From Clostridiales bacterium (GTDB taxonomy: Bacteria; Bacillota; Clostridia; Lachnospirales; Anaerotignaceae), in NCBI GenBank assembly GCA_018364635.1, contig JAGZLR010000036.1, positions 1 to 19,934 on the forward strand: DNA of 19,934 bases, written 5' to 3'. Below the pieces are notes generated by a model. It was not told the DNA's origin, made no database searches, and saw nothing but the letters and a program-made list of their open reading frames with translations. The stretch's first letter is position 1. Each line of letters opens with the position of its first letter. Positions 1-7,703 of this stretch are shown here, in pieces. A program made the position numbers and the translations under genes.

Positions 1-913
1 GAGCTGCTACGTCAGTAGCTACAAGAATTTCGATGGTTCCATTCCGGAATTTCTGCATGACGTTATCTCTCTGCTGCTGCTTTAAGTCGCCGTGAAGGCC
101 TTCTGCAAAATAACCACGTCCCTGAAGCAGTTCTACAACTTCATCTACCCGTTTTTTTGTATTGCAAAATACGAGAGAGAGCTTCGGGCTGTACATATCC
201 ATAATACGGCAGAGAGCCTCTAGTTTTGACTTCTCTTTCACATCAAAATAAACCTGCTCAATACTTGGAACAGTGAGCTCTTTCCGCACAATTTTAACCA
301 TAACAGGATCTTTTTGAAACCGTTTTGTGATATCCAAAATTTCTGGGGACATGGTAGCGGAAAAGAGAATTGTCTGACGCTCTTGCGGCATTTTAGACAA
401 AATAGTCTCGATATCTTCACGAAATCCCATATCAAGCATTTCATCGGCTTCATCCAGGACCAGCATCTGCACAGATTCCATTTTTAATGTTCTTCTACGC
501 ATGTGATCTATAATGCGCCCTGGAGTACCAATGACTACCTGCGCTCCTTTTTTCAAGGACATAATCTGCCGATCAATTGGCTGACCACCATAGACAGGTA
601 AAACACGGACATTTTCTTTATATTTCAGTAGTTTTCTGAATTCTTCGCTGACTTGAATCGCTAATTCTCTTGTAGGGCAGAGAATAATTGCCTGTAGTCT
701 TTTGTCTTCTGGATCCAGTCTTTCAATACATGGAATGGCAAAAGAGGCTGTTTTTCCAGTTCCAGTCTGAGACTGACCAATAATATCTTTCCCCTGCAAT
801 TCAATAGGGATTGCCTGAGATTGGATTGGTGTTGCTTCCTCAAACCCCATATCAAGCACTGCTTTCAGTATTTCAGGGGATAAGTTCATTTCTTCAAATT
901 TCATTGTATCCAT
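1..913 (-). CDS. DEAD-box ATP-dependent RNA helicase (partial, C-terminus beyond window)
   Basis: An ATP-driven RNA-unwinding enzyme, probably acting in mRNA turnover or ribosome assembly in the cytoplasm. The first 304 codons are visible, read from ATG at 913 on the minus strand. They carry the family motifs in order: Q motif (F-EEATPIQSQAIP), Walker A SQTGTGKT, PTRELA, a GG pair, TPGR, DEAD, SAT, and in the second RecA domain GLHGDLKQ and VATDVAA, where the window ends. The start is supported by GAAAGGAAAT a few bases upstream; an in-frame ATG three codons later is less well placed. The remaining part of RecA domain 2 and any C-terminal RNA-binding extension (as in DeaD/CshA/DbpA) are outside the window, so the subfamily cannot be decided. 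The gene is transcribed divergently from pheST and has its own promoter. Confidence 0.95.
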   Translation of the reverse strand, partial: MDTMKFEEMNLSPEILKAVLDMGFEEATPIQSQAIPIELQGKDIIGQSQTGTGKTASFAIPCIERLDPEDKRLQAIILCPTRELAIQVSEEFRKLLKYKENVRVLPVYGGQPIDRQIMSLKKGAQVVIGTPGRIIDHMRRRTLKMESVQMLVLDEADEMLDMGFREDIETILSKMPQERQTILFSATMSPEILDITKRFQKDPVMVKIVRKELTVPSIEQVYFDVKEKSKLEALCRIMDMYSPKLSLVFCNTKKRVDEVVELLQGRGYFAEGLHGDLKQQQRDNVMQKFRNGTIEILVATDVAA

Positions 914-964
914 CTAGTTATTTCCTTTCAATATATAATTTCCTCATAAAAAGTCATAGTTTTT

Positions 965-992
965 ATTATATCATCAATTTGATAAAATGCAA
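965..992 (-). promoter_or_regulatory. Sigma-A-type promoter for the helicase gene
   Basis: Read on the minus strand, TTGCAT (992-987), a 16-bp spacer and TATAAT (970-965) with an upstream TG (TGATATAAT, extended -10). It lies about 50 bp before the helicase start codon, leaving a short leader. Confidence 0.8.
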
Positions 993-1066
993 AGGAAATA
1001 TTCACGGTAAATGGGATTGCGACATATTTTGTAGGAATACAAAGGCAAAATCTGTCTTTAAAACAC

Positions 1067-1095
1067 TTGACTTTTCGATAACATATGAGTAAAAT
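1067..1095 (+). promoter_or_regulatory. Sigma-A-type promoter for the pheST leader
   Basis: TTGACT (1067-1072), a 17-bp spacer and TAAAAT (1090-1095). Transcription would begin near 1102, just before the T-box structure. Confidence 0.85.
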
Positions 1096-1111
1096 AGTTA
1101 AACATAAGTAA

Positions 1112-1378
1112 ACAGCGTTGAAGGTGTAAAGTAGGTTAAAAGCTGCCTACAGAGAGGAAATGTCTGATGTATGTCTGGCTGTAATCATTTCCAGAGAAGC
1201 TTTTTTCTGAAGTTCCCACTAGAGCTGGTTTCCTGAACTAATAGTAGGGAAATCCGGAAATGCCCGTTATGCATCTGAGTGTCCGTTTCGTTTATACATA
1301 TACATAGAGGAAACGGGACTTAGGGTGGTACCGCGTAAACATTATGTCTTCGTCCCTAGTTTGGGACGGAGATTTTTT
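1112..1378 (+). promoter_or_regulatory. T-box leader RNA, phenylalanine-specific
   Basis: This leader senses uncharged tRNA-Phe and controls read-through into pheST. The conserved T-box sequence AGGGTGGTACCGCG is at 1322-1335. Stem I can be traced: CAGC (1113-1116) pairs with GCTG (1224-1227), GTG (1124-1126) with CAC (1217-1219), and between them and the upper arm lies a specifier loop with AGTA (1130-1133) opposite GAAG. The triplet after GAAG is TTC at 1213-1215, a Phe codon, matching the downstream genes. The upper hairpin pairs GGAAATG (1156-1162) with CATTTCC (1186-1192). A stem III pairs GTCC.GTTTC (1281-1289) with GAAAC.GGGAC (1310-1319), with a bulge. The pairing was done by eye. The T-box identity is secure, and the specifier is well supported by the S-turn context. 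Confidence 0.95.
1347..1378 (+). terminator. T-box intrinsic terminator
   Basis: TCTTCGTCCC (1347-1356) pairs with GGGACGGAGA (1363-1372), including one T-G wobble, across a six-base loop, followed by TTTTTT. It is the default terminator of the Phe T-box; tRNA binding to the upstream T-box sequence would favour the alternative antiterminator. Confidence 0.9.
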
Positions 1379-1418
1379 TATTTCTCAATGCACATCTGAT
1401 GGAAGGAGTTAAAATGAA

Positions 1419-2450
1419 ATGAAAGAACAGTTGAATGAAATACGAAAAAAAGCGTTGGAGGCTTTAAAAGGCGTAAAAGAATTAAAAGAAATTGAAGAGA
1501 TAAAAGTACAGTTTTTAGGAAAAAAAGGAGAATTGACAGCAATTTTAAAGGGAATGGGCAAGCTTTCATCAGAAGAGCGCCCAGTGATCGGCCAATTGGC
1601 TAACGATGTCAGACAAGAAATTGAGCTAAAATTAGAGGAATTAAAACAGCTTCTTCACAAGAAAGAATTGGAAGCTCGTTTGGAGGCAGAAACCATTGAC
1701 GTCACAATGCCGGGCGCGCATACTACTTGTGGTCACAAACATCCGCTAGATATTGTTATTGATGAGATTTCAGAAATCTTTAGAGGAATGGGCTATGAAG
1801 TGGCAGAAGGCCCAGAAGTGGAAAAGGACTATTATAATTTTGAAGCACTAAATATACCGGCAAATCATCCGGCAAAGGATGAACAGGATACCTTTTATGT
1901 AAAATGCACAACACCAGGGGATATTGTGCTGAGAACACAGACTTCTCCTGTGCAAGTCAGAGTGATGGAAAAAGAAAAGCTTCCAATCAGAGTAATTGCA
2001 CCTGGAGCTGTATACCGCTCAGATGAAGTAGATGCTACACATTCTCCTCTGTTTCATCAATTAGAGGGGCTTGTGGTGGATGAAGGCATCACGATGGGCG
2101 ATTTAAAAGGAGCTTTAGCTGTTTTTGCGAAAGAGTTATTTGGAGAAAACGTTAAAGTCAGATTTCGTCCTCACCATTTTCCATTTACTGAGCCAAGTGC
2201 GGAGATGGATGTCACATGTTTTGCATGTGGTGGAAAGGGTTGCAGAGTGTGTAAAGGCGAGGGGTACATTGAGTTATTGGGCTGTGGTATGGTACATCCT
2301 AGAGTTCTTCAAATGTCAGGAATTGATCCTGAAAAATACAGTGGTTTCGCTTTTGGTATGGGGCTGGAACGAGTTGCCATGCAGCGTTATGGCATTACAG
2401 ATTTAAGACTGTTGTTTGAAAATGATGTGAAATTTTTAAAACAGTTCTAA
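1419..2450 (+). CDS. pheS: Phenylalanine-tRNA ligase alpha subunit
   Basis: Catalytic subunit of the alpha2-beta2 synthetase that charges tRNA-Phe with phenylalanine using ATP. The 343-residue length is normal. Residues 1-90 form the charged N-terminal coiled coil, and the class II catalytic core follows. Visible core motifs are YRSDEVDATHSPLFHQ and FRPHHFPFTEPSAE (motif 2 region), and GFAFGMGLERVAMQRYGI near the C-terminus (motif 3). Four cysteines, C267, C270, C275 and C278 (CxxC-x4-CxxC), form a knuckle-like insertion seen in many bacterial PheS proteins. GGAAGGAGTT at 1401-1410 precedes the start. An ATG at 1414 is in another frame and meets TGA after two codons, so ATG 1419 is chosen. 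pheT follows after 30 bp, and expression is under the upstream Phe T-box. Confidence 0.98.
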   Translation: MKEQLNEIRKKALEALKGVKELKEIEEIKVQFLGKKGELTAILKGMGKLSSEERPVIGQLANDVRQEIELKLEELKQLLHKKELEARLEAETIDVTMPGAHTTCGHKHPLDIVIDEISEIFRGMGYEVAEGPEVEKDYYNFEALNIPANHPAKDEQDTFYVKCTTPGDIVLRTQTSPVQVRVMEKEKLPIRVIAPGAVYRSDEVDATHSPLFHQLEGLVVDEGITMGDLKGALAVFAKELFGENVKVRFRPHHFPFTEPSAEMDVTCFACGGKGCRVCKGEGYIELLGCGMVHPRVLQMSGIDPEKYSGFAFGMGLERVAMQRYGITDLRLLFENDVKFLKQF

Positions 2451-2480
2451 TATTTTATAGATAGAAAAGGAGAGAAAGAA

Positions 2481-4889
2481 ATGGATACGCCACTTTCATG
2501 GTTAAGAGAATATGTTGATATAGATTGCGATACAAAAGAGTATATGGATAAAATCACATTGTCAGGGTCTAAGGTAGAAGGCTGTACCTATTTAGGAAAG
2601 GATATTTCAAATGTTGTGACAGGTAAAGTTCTCTCCATTGAAAAACATCCTGACGCAGATAAGTTGGTGATCTGTCAGGTAGATGTTGCAAAAGAGGAGC
2701 CGATTCAGATTGTTACAGGAGCAAAAAACCTATATGTGGGGGCTGTTGTTCCAGTAGCTTTGGACGGAGCAACGCTGCCAAATGGCGTCAAAATTAAAAA
2801 AGGGAAGCTTCGAGGCGTTGTATCAAACGGTATGATGTGTTCTGTAGAAGAATTGGGATGTGACCAACATGATTTTCCAGAAGCTCCAGATCACGGCATC
2901 TATATTTTTCCAGAAGATCAGTTGCCGGCCTTAGGTGCGGATGTGGTAGATGTTATGGAGTTAAGGGACGATGTTGTTGAGTATGAAATTACATCAAATC
3001 GTCCAGACTGTTTCAGTATGGTTGGAATTGCGCGGGAAGCCGCTGCTACTTGGAAAAAAGAGTTCCGTTATCCGAAGATTGCTGTAAAAGAAGAGGCGGA
3101 AGGAGATATCAATGAAATGATTTCTGTTTCCATTGAAAATCCTGATCTTTGCCCAAGATATATTGCAAGAGCTGTAAAAAATGTAAAGATAGAGCCTTCA
3201 CCGCGTTGGATGAGAAAACGTTTAAAAGCAGCAGGCGTGCGTCCAATCAATAACATGGTAGATATCACAAACTATGTTATGCTAGAGTTAGGACAACCAA
3301 TGCATGCGTTTGATATTGATACTATTGAAGACAGACATATTATTGTAAGAAACGCAAAAGAAGGAGAGCAGTTTACTACACTTGACGGACAAGATCATGT
3401 TTTAGACCCATCGATGCTTGTGATCTCTGACCCGAAAAAAGCTGTTGCTATTGCTGGAGTCATGGGAGGGCAGAACTCTATGATTAGTGGACATGCGCAA
3501 GCAGTTTTATTTGAATCTGCAAATTTTGATGGGCCGAATGTAAGAATTACTGCGAAAAAACTAGGAATGAGAACAGATGCATCCAGTAAGTATGAAAAAG
3601 GGTTGGACCCTAATCTTTGCTTAGATGCAATTAATAGAGCGGTACAGTTAGTAGAGCTTTTAGGCGCGGGAGAAGTTGTAAAAGGTACTGTCGATTGCTA
3701 TCCAAACAAAAGAACTACATGGGAATTACCTTATTCTCCGGAAAAAATCAATCATTTGTTGGGAACACAGATAGAGGAAGAAGAAATGATTGAAATTTTT
3801 GAACGTCTTGGTATTATTGTAAATAAATCGGAAAGACTACTAACAATCCCAACATATCGTCCAGATTTGCAGTGTATGGCAGATTTGGCGGAAGAAGTAG
3901 CTCGTCTTCATGGATATGATAAAATCGTACCGACTTTGGCCGCAGGGACACCAACAGTTGGAAAAATGACATATGAACAAAAAATTGAATCTGTAGTAAA
4001 AGATGCGATGATTGCTACAGGACTTTGTGAAGCTTTAACTTTCACTTTTGAGAGTCCAAAAGTATTTGACAAACTAAATGTGCCAAAAGATTCATACCTT
4101 CGCAACACAGTGATGATCTCAAATCCTTTAGGGGAAGATTTCAGTATTATGCGTACACTGACGTTACATGGCATTTTGACCTCTCTTTCCACCAATTACA
4201 ACAGACGAAATGAATCTGCGGGGATTTTTGAGATAGGAAAAGTTTTTATACCAAAGTCATTGCCTTTGTCAGAACTGCCAAACGAGTACAAAAAACTGAC
4301 GATTGGTATGTACGGAGAAAATATTGATTTCTATCATTTAAAGGGAACGCTAGAGCATTTATTTGAGATTCTAGGCATGAATCTTAAAGTGGAATATTCT
4401 CCGGAAAAAGAGATTCCATGGATGCATCCAGGCCGCACAGCTTCTGTAGCTGTTAATCACCAGAATTTGGGTTATTTTGGTGAGCTTCATCCATCCATTG
4501 CAAAAAATTATGAGATTGGAACGAGGGTGTACCTTGCTGTTATCGATATGAATATGCTTTGTCAGGAAGCAAATATGGTAAGAACCTATCAAGCGCTTCC
4601 TAAATTTCCTGCTGTCACAAGGGATATTTCTATGTTAATTAATGAAAAAGTAATTGTAAAAGAGATTGAGCAAACGATTCGCGAAAATGCGGGCAGACTT
4701 ATGGAAAACTTAAAGTTATTTGATGTTTATAAGGGGAACCAGGTACTTGCAGGTCATAAATCTGTTTCTTACTCCATTTCATTCCGCGCGGCAGAGCGTA
4801 CATTGACAGATGATGATGTAAATCCAGTGATGGAAAGGATTGTGAAGGGGCTGGAAGAAAAATTTGGTGCAAAACTGAGAGATAAATAA
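2481..4889 (+). CDS. pheT: Phenylalanine-tRNA ligase beta subunit
   Basis: Beta subunit of phenylalanyl-tRNA synthetase, responsible for tRNA binding and for hydrolytic editing of Tyr-tRNA-Phe. At 802 residues it is full length. In order it shows an EMAP/tRNA-bind domain (about 40-150, with KHPDADKL and SNGMMCS), the B3/B4 editing domain (about 215-370, with GVRPINNMVDITNYVM and QPMHAFD), a B5 domain (about 410-480), a degenerate synthetase core, and a C-terminal ferredoxin-fold anticodon-binding domain (about 708-801, starting FPAVTRDIS). A clear AAAAGGAGAG site precedes ATG 2481. It is the second gene of the T-box-controlled operon. No convincing hairpin terminator is visible in the 111 bp after its stop. 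Confidence 0.98.
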   Translation: MDTPLSWLREYVDIDCDTKEYMDKITLSGSKVEGCTYLGKDISNVVTGKVLSIEKHPDADKLVICQVDVAKEEPIQIVTGAKNLYVGAVVPVALDGATLPNGVKIKKGKLRGVVSNGMMCSVEELGCDQHDFPEAPDHGIYIFPEDQLPALGADVVDVMELRDDVVEYEITSNRPDCFSMVGIAREAAATWKKEFRYPKIAVKEEAEGDINEMISVSIENPDLCPRYIARAVKNVKIEPSPRWMRKRLKAAGVRPINNMVDITNYVMLELGQPMHAFDIDTIEDRHIIVRNAKEGEQFTTLDGQDHVLDPSMLVISDPKKAVAIAGVMGGQNSMISGHAQAVLFESANFDGPNVRITAKKLGMRTDASSKYEKGLDPNLCLDAINRAVQLVELLGAGEVVKGTVDCYPNKRTTWELPYSPEKINHLLGTQIEEEEMIEIFERLGIIVNKSERLLTIPTYRPDLQCMADLAEEVARLHGYDKIVPTLAAGTPTVGKMTYEQKIESVVKDAMIATGLCEALTFTFESPKVFDKLNVPKDSYLRNTVMISNPLGEDFSIMRTLTLHGILTSLSTNYNRRNESAGIFEIGKVFIPKSLPLSELPNEYKKLTIGMYGENIDFYHLKGTLEHLFEILGMNLKVEYSPEKEIPWMHPGRTASVAVNHQNLGYFGELHPSIAKNYEIGTRVYLAVIDMNMLCQEANMVRTYQALPKFPAVTRDISMLINEKVIVKEIEQTIRENAGRLMENLKLFDVYKGNQVLAGHKSVSYSISFRAAERTLTDDDVNPVMERIVKGLEEKFGAKLRDK

Positions 4890-4943
4890 ATTTCAGAAAG
4901 TTATAAAAAATTTTAAATTAGTATATATTTATTAAGGTGTTTG

Positions 4944-4952
4944 TGTTAGAAT
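4944..4952 (+). promoter_or_regulatory. Candidate extended -10 promoter for the 5001 gene
   Basis: TGTTAGAAT is an extended -10 (TGnTAGAAT) placed about 48 bp before the ATG at 5001. The -35 position (4924-4929, TATATT) is poor, so the call rests on the extended -10 alone. Transcription could also read through from pheT. Confidence 0.5.
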
Positions 4953-5000
4953 AGAGTGATTCTTAACTTAAAACTGTCTTGAAATTAGGGAGGTAGCTCA

Positions 5001-5510
5001 ATGAGTCTTCGCGATGACATTAAAAATTTTGCAAAGATGACAACAAAGAAAACAGGTACTGTTGCGCAGACAATAGCAGAAGCATCAGGTGAGTTTGCGC
5101 AATCCGCAGCAAAAAAATCAAAAGAGGTAATGGAAATTACAAAACTTAGATTTAAAATTATGGAAGATAAATCTGAGATTAAAGCAAACAGCGAACGATT
5201 AGGCCGCTATATGTATGAGAAGTATGCTGATTGCATAGAAGAGGCGCCAGAGGATGTAAAAGACTTTTTGGACGAGATTTATCAGTTGTATGAAGAAATC
5301 TCTCAGTTAAATGATAAGATAGCAGAAATTAAAGCAGCAACAAGTGATTTGGCAGAAGAAGATTCTGATGAGGAAGTGAAAGAGGTTTCCTATACAGAAA
5401 TAACTGTACAGCCAGAATTAAAAACAGAAGACGAGAAAGAGAAATTAGAAGAGAAGTCGGAGGAGTCCGATAGTTCTGAAGTCTCTGTAGAGGAAAAAAC
5501 AGAAGACTAA
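5001..5510 (+). CDS. Coiled-coil protein with acidic C-terminal tail, function unknown
   Basis: Not recognised as a named family. It has 169 residues with no signal peptide or membrane segment, so it is probably cytoplasmic. Residues 1-45 are Lys/Ala/Ser/Thr rich. Residues about 45-117 look like two coiled-coil helices (KLRFKIMEDKSEIKANSERLG and YQLYEEISQLNDKIAEIK). Residues about 118-169 are a low-complexity Glu/Asp/Ser tail. The core layout recalls small clostridial proteins in which such helices are followed by a C-terminal zinc ribbon; here no cysteine pairs exist and the acidic tail takes that place. That comparison is from memory and is inference. GGGAGGTAG precedes ATG 5001. The gene stands alone between pheT and a strong terminator, convergent with the 5578-6177 gene. 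Confidence 0.85.
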   Translation: MSLRDDIKNFAKMTTKKTGTVAQTIAEASGEFAQSAAKKSKEVMEITKLRFKIMEDKSEIKANSERLGRYMYEKYADCIEEAPEDVKDFLDEIYQLYEEISQLNDKIAEIKAATSDLAEEDSDEEVKEVSYTEITVQPELKTEDEKEKLEEKSEESDSSEVSVEEKTED

Positions 5511-5547
5511 TAATAAGCCCAGATGTAATTTACATCTGGGCTTATTA
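5511..5547. terminator. Bidirectional terminator, 18-bp perfect inverted repeat
   Basis: TAATAAGCCCAGATGTAA (5511-5528) is the exact reverse complement of 5530-5547, with one base between (a few inner pairs must open to make a loop). T-rich sequence follows on the plus strand and an A-rich stretch precedes it, so it can end transcripts from both the 5001 gene (+) and the 5578-6177 gene (-). Confidence 0.9.
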
Positions 5548-5577
5548 TTTAAGAATTTTTCTGGAAAGCATGGCTTT

Positions 5578-6177
5578 CTATTCTTCTTCCTTTACTGGCT
5601 CCTTTGTCGGTATAGAGGTGGTCTTATTTAATTCATTTGATGCAGATGAAGTTTCACTGGATGTTTCCATCTGTAACGTTTCATCCTGCAAAGGATAAAC
5701 CGCTAGTTCAGGTTCTTTTCCTTCCAGAATATATTTTTTAATGTCCTCAAATTTATTAGTGATTTCATTCATAAGATCTGTACTCATTCGTTTCGATTTT
5801 TTTCTGCTGGAAGCCATTGGATATTTCAAGACTTCTCCTTTTTTGGTCTTTATATAAATTGATATCATCTCAAAGGTGCCTCGAATCATAAGCAGTTCGT
5901 CGATTTCTTTGACAGGTATCAACTTATTCCCGTGAGTGCTGACCCATAAAACTTCTTTGACAGGATCAATTTTGATGACTCCTTCTGGAAAATCCCATTC
6001 TATAGAAAAGCGATAACCAGCTTTTTCAAAATTCTTTTGAAAACTATCTTGACTTTTCAGAACAAAAATTTTAAAACTGTATACAATAATGAGCGTCATT
6101 ATAATGGCCACCATTGCTGTAACCAAGGAATCTGGTCCGCCTCCTGTATATTGCTGAAAAAGATTTGTTAAACACAT
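5578..6177 (-). CDS. Single-pass membrane protein, function unknown
   Basis: Not recognised. It has 199 residues. One hydrophobic segment near the N-terminus (about 18-38, VTAMVAIIMTLIIVYSFKIFV) is followed by a positively charged stretch, suggesting an N-out/C-in single pass with most of the protein cytoplasmic. Residues about 50-150 alternate short beta-like strands (VLWVSTHGNKLIPVKEIDEL, FEMISIYIKTKKGEVLKYPM) and then a helix, vaguely like the PH-like domains of YcxB-type proteins, but I cannot confirm this. The last 45 residues are a Ser/Thr/Glu-rich, probably disordered tail. GGAGG seven bases upstream supports the ATG at 6177. It has its own extended -10 promoter and appears monocistronic. 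Confidence 0.85.
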   Translation of the reverse strand: MCLTNLFQQYTGGGPDSLVTAMVAIIMTLIIVYSFKIFVLKSQDSFQKNFEKAGYRFSIEWDFPEGVIKIDPVKEVLWVSTHGNKLIPVKEIDELLMIRGTFEMISIYIKTKKGEVLKYPMASSRKKSKRMSTDLMNEITNKFEDIKKYILEGKEPELAVYPLQDETLQMETSSETSSASNELNKTTSIPTKEPVKEEE

Positions 6178-6206
6178 TTTTTATGCCTCCAATCGTTAAT
6201 AAATGA

Positions 6207-6235
6207 ATTTTAGCATAAAATAAGATAAAACTCAA
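6207..6235 (-). promoter_or_regulatory. Promoter for the 5578-6177 membrane protein gene
   Basis: On the minus strand, TTGAGT (6235-6230), a 17-bp spacer ending in TGC, and TAAAAT (6212-6207), an extended -10. It is about 30 bp from the start codon and back-to-back with the promoter of the scpA operon. Confidence 0.8.
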
Positions 6236-6257
6236 CATAAGTCGTTGAATTTAATAA

Positions 6258-6286
6258 TTTACTTCATATAAAAAATCTGATACAAT
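6258..6286 (+). promoter_or_regulatory. Promoter for the M50-like/scpAB operon
   Basis: TTTACT (6258-6263), a 17-bp spacer, then TACAAT (6281-6286) with an upstream TG (TGATACAAT). The weak -35 is offset by the extended -10. It lies about 52 bp before the first gene of the operon. Confidence 0.75.
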
Positions 6287-6338
6287 AGAAAACAAAGCAT
6301 GATAAAGGACAGAATTTTTCATGAAAGGAATTTAAAGG

Positions 6339-6938
6339 ATGATTATACTTATTCAATTGCTCTTATCAATACCAGGGATTTTGATTGCAATCACGATACA
6401 CGAATTTACAAGAGCTGCAGTTTCCACTGTATTAGGCGATACCGTTCCAAGGGAAAAAGGGCGTCTGACTTTAAACCCGATGAAACACTTTGAACCTGTT
6501 GGATTTATTATGATGCTGTATTGTGGATTCGGATGGGGAAAACCTGTGGAGACAAGCTCGCTATATTATAAAAATAGAAAAAGTGGAGCTTTGTTAACAG
6601 CAATTTTACCAACAATTGCCAATCTTCTTTTGGCGTTTATCTTTATTATTATATCAAAACATATCAATGGATACTACATTATCACAGGATTATTAGTAAA
6701 TATTGTACATTATAATGTAACGCTTGCTGTCTATAACTTAGTACCAATTACACCGATGGATGGGCTCAAAGTTTTATCCTCTATCTTGCCGGCAAATACT
6801 TATTTCAAATATATACAGTATGAAAAAATGATTCAATTACTTTTTTTGATCTTTTTGTTTTTTGGCTATACAAATATTATTTTTCAACCACTCATTCAGG
6901 GTGTGAAGTCGTTATTGACTTTGCTTGCGGTATTTTAA
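6339..6938 (+). CDS. Site-2-protease (M50)-like membrane protein with degenerate zinc motif
   Basis: A polytopic membrane protein of 199 residues with about four to five hydrophobic segments. Family features of compact bacterial M50B proteins are present: a first helix with the HExxH position, an NPMKHFEPVGFIMM loop followed by FGWGKPV, a long hydrophobic helix after it, and NLVPITPMDG with the metal-ligand aspartate D141. The HExxH motif, however, reads H21-E22-F-T-R25, so the second zinc-binding His is Arg (codon AGA at 6411-6413). It may therefore be an inactive protease-like protein, or bind metal differently. GAAAGGAA at 6324-6330 gives good spacing to ATG 6339. scpA starts 9 bp after its stop, and the gene leads the scpAB operon. 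Confidence 0.9.
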   Translation: MIILIQLLLSIPGILIAITIHEFTRAAVSTVLGDTVPREKGRLTLNPMKHFEPVGFIMMLYCGFGWGKPVETSSLYYKNRKSGALLTAILPTIANLLLAFIFIIISKHINGYYIITGLLVNIVHYNVTLAVYNLVPITPMDGLKVLSSILPANTYFKYIQYEKMIQLLFLIFLFFGYTNIIFQPLIQGVKSLLTLLAVF

Positions 6939-6947
6939 GGCAAAGCT

Positions 6948-7703
6948 ATGGCGGAGGATTTGATGTTCCATCTCCCAATTTTTGAAGGGCCGATGGATTT
7001 ATTGTATCATTTGATCGAAAAAAATGAGATTGACATTTATGATATTCCCATTGCCGCTTTGACAGAGCAATATTTGGAGTATTTACAACGAATGCAAAAT
7101 GTGGATTTGGAGCACATGAGTGCTTTTATTTTGATGGCAAGTGAATTGTTGGAAATTAAGTCAAAAATGCTGCTGCCGCAAAAAGAAAAGAAGGAAGACG
7201 AGGAAGACCCTAGGGCTTCATTAGTTGAAAGATTAGTGGAGTATAAAAAGTTTAAAGAAGTGACGGATGTCTTGCGGGAGAGAGAGGCATATGCTGGTCA
7301 AGTTCTTTATCGTGTATCTGACAAAACGATACTGGAAATCTTAAAACCAGAGAAAAAAATTGATCTTGAGGAATTTTTGGGCGATCTCACTGTAGACGCT
7401 TTGTTCCAGGCTTTTGAGGAAGTGATGCGGCGTAAAGAGGCCAAAAGGGATAAAATACGCAGCAGTTTCCGTTCTGTTGAAAAAGATTTATTTACGATTG
7501 AGGATAAAACAGAATTGCTGCGGGATCTTTTACTTCTGTCTCCGGTGGTACGTTTTTCTGAAATTTTTCGTGAAGATACAAGTAAAATAGAAATTGTTGT
7601 GACATTTTTAGCACTTTTGGAGCTAATTAAATTAAAAGAAATAAAAATTAGTCAGGAAAAAGCGTTTGGTGAAATCGTACTCATGGGAGGGAAGTCAGAA
7701 TGA
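6948..7703 (+). CDS. scpA: Segregation and condensation protein A (kleisin)
   Basis: Kleisin subunit that bridges the Smc dimer heads and, with ScpB, forms the bacterial condensin organising newly replicated chromosomes. At 251 residues it is typical. The N-terminal signature FEGPMDLLYHLIEKNEIDIYD is present, followed by helical LEHMSAFILMASELLEIKSKMLLP, a charged linker with KEDEEDPRASLVERLVEYKKFK, and a C-terminal winged-helix segment ending VTFLALLELIKLKEIKISQ. The start is uncertain: ATG 6948 has only AAGG upstream, while in-frame ATG 6963 has a full GGAGG five bases before it and would give a 246-residue protein. Its stop overlaps the scpB start (ATGA), indicating translational coupling. 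Confidence 0.96.
   Translation: MAEDLMFHLPIFEGPMDLLYHLIEKNEIDIYDIPIAALTEQYLEYLQRMQNVDLEHMSAFILMASELLEIKSKMLLPQKEKKEDEEDPRASLVERLVEYKKFKEVTDVLREREAYAGQVLYRVSDKTILEILKPEKKIDLEEFLGDLTVDALFQAFEEVMRRKEAKRDKIRSSFRSVEKDLFTIEDKTELLRDLLLLSPVVRFSEIFREDTSKIEIVVTFLALLELIKLKEIKISQEKAFGEIVLMGGKSE

Noticed and set aside
811..1092. 93-codon plus-strand open frame across the helicase start
   Set aside because: It is antisense to the helicase N-terminus and runs through both promoters; no ribosome site and no protein-like composition.
4890..5000. Terminator after pheT
   Set aside because: The region is AT-rich with T and A runs but I find no GC-containing stem; read-through into the 5001 gene is possible.
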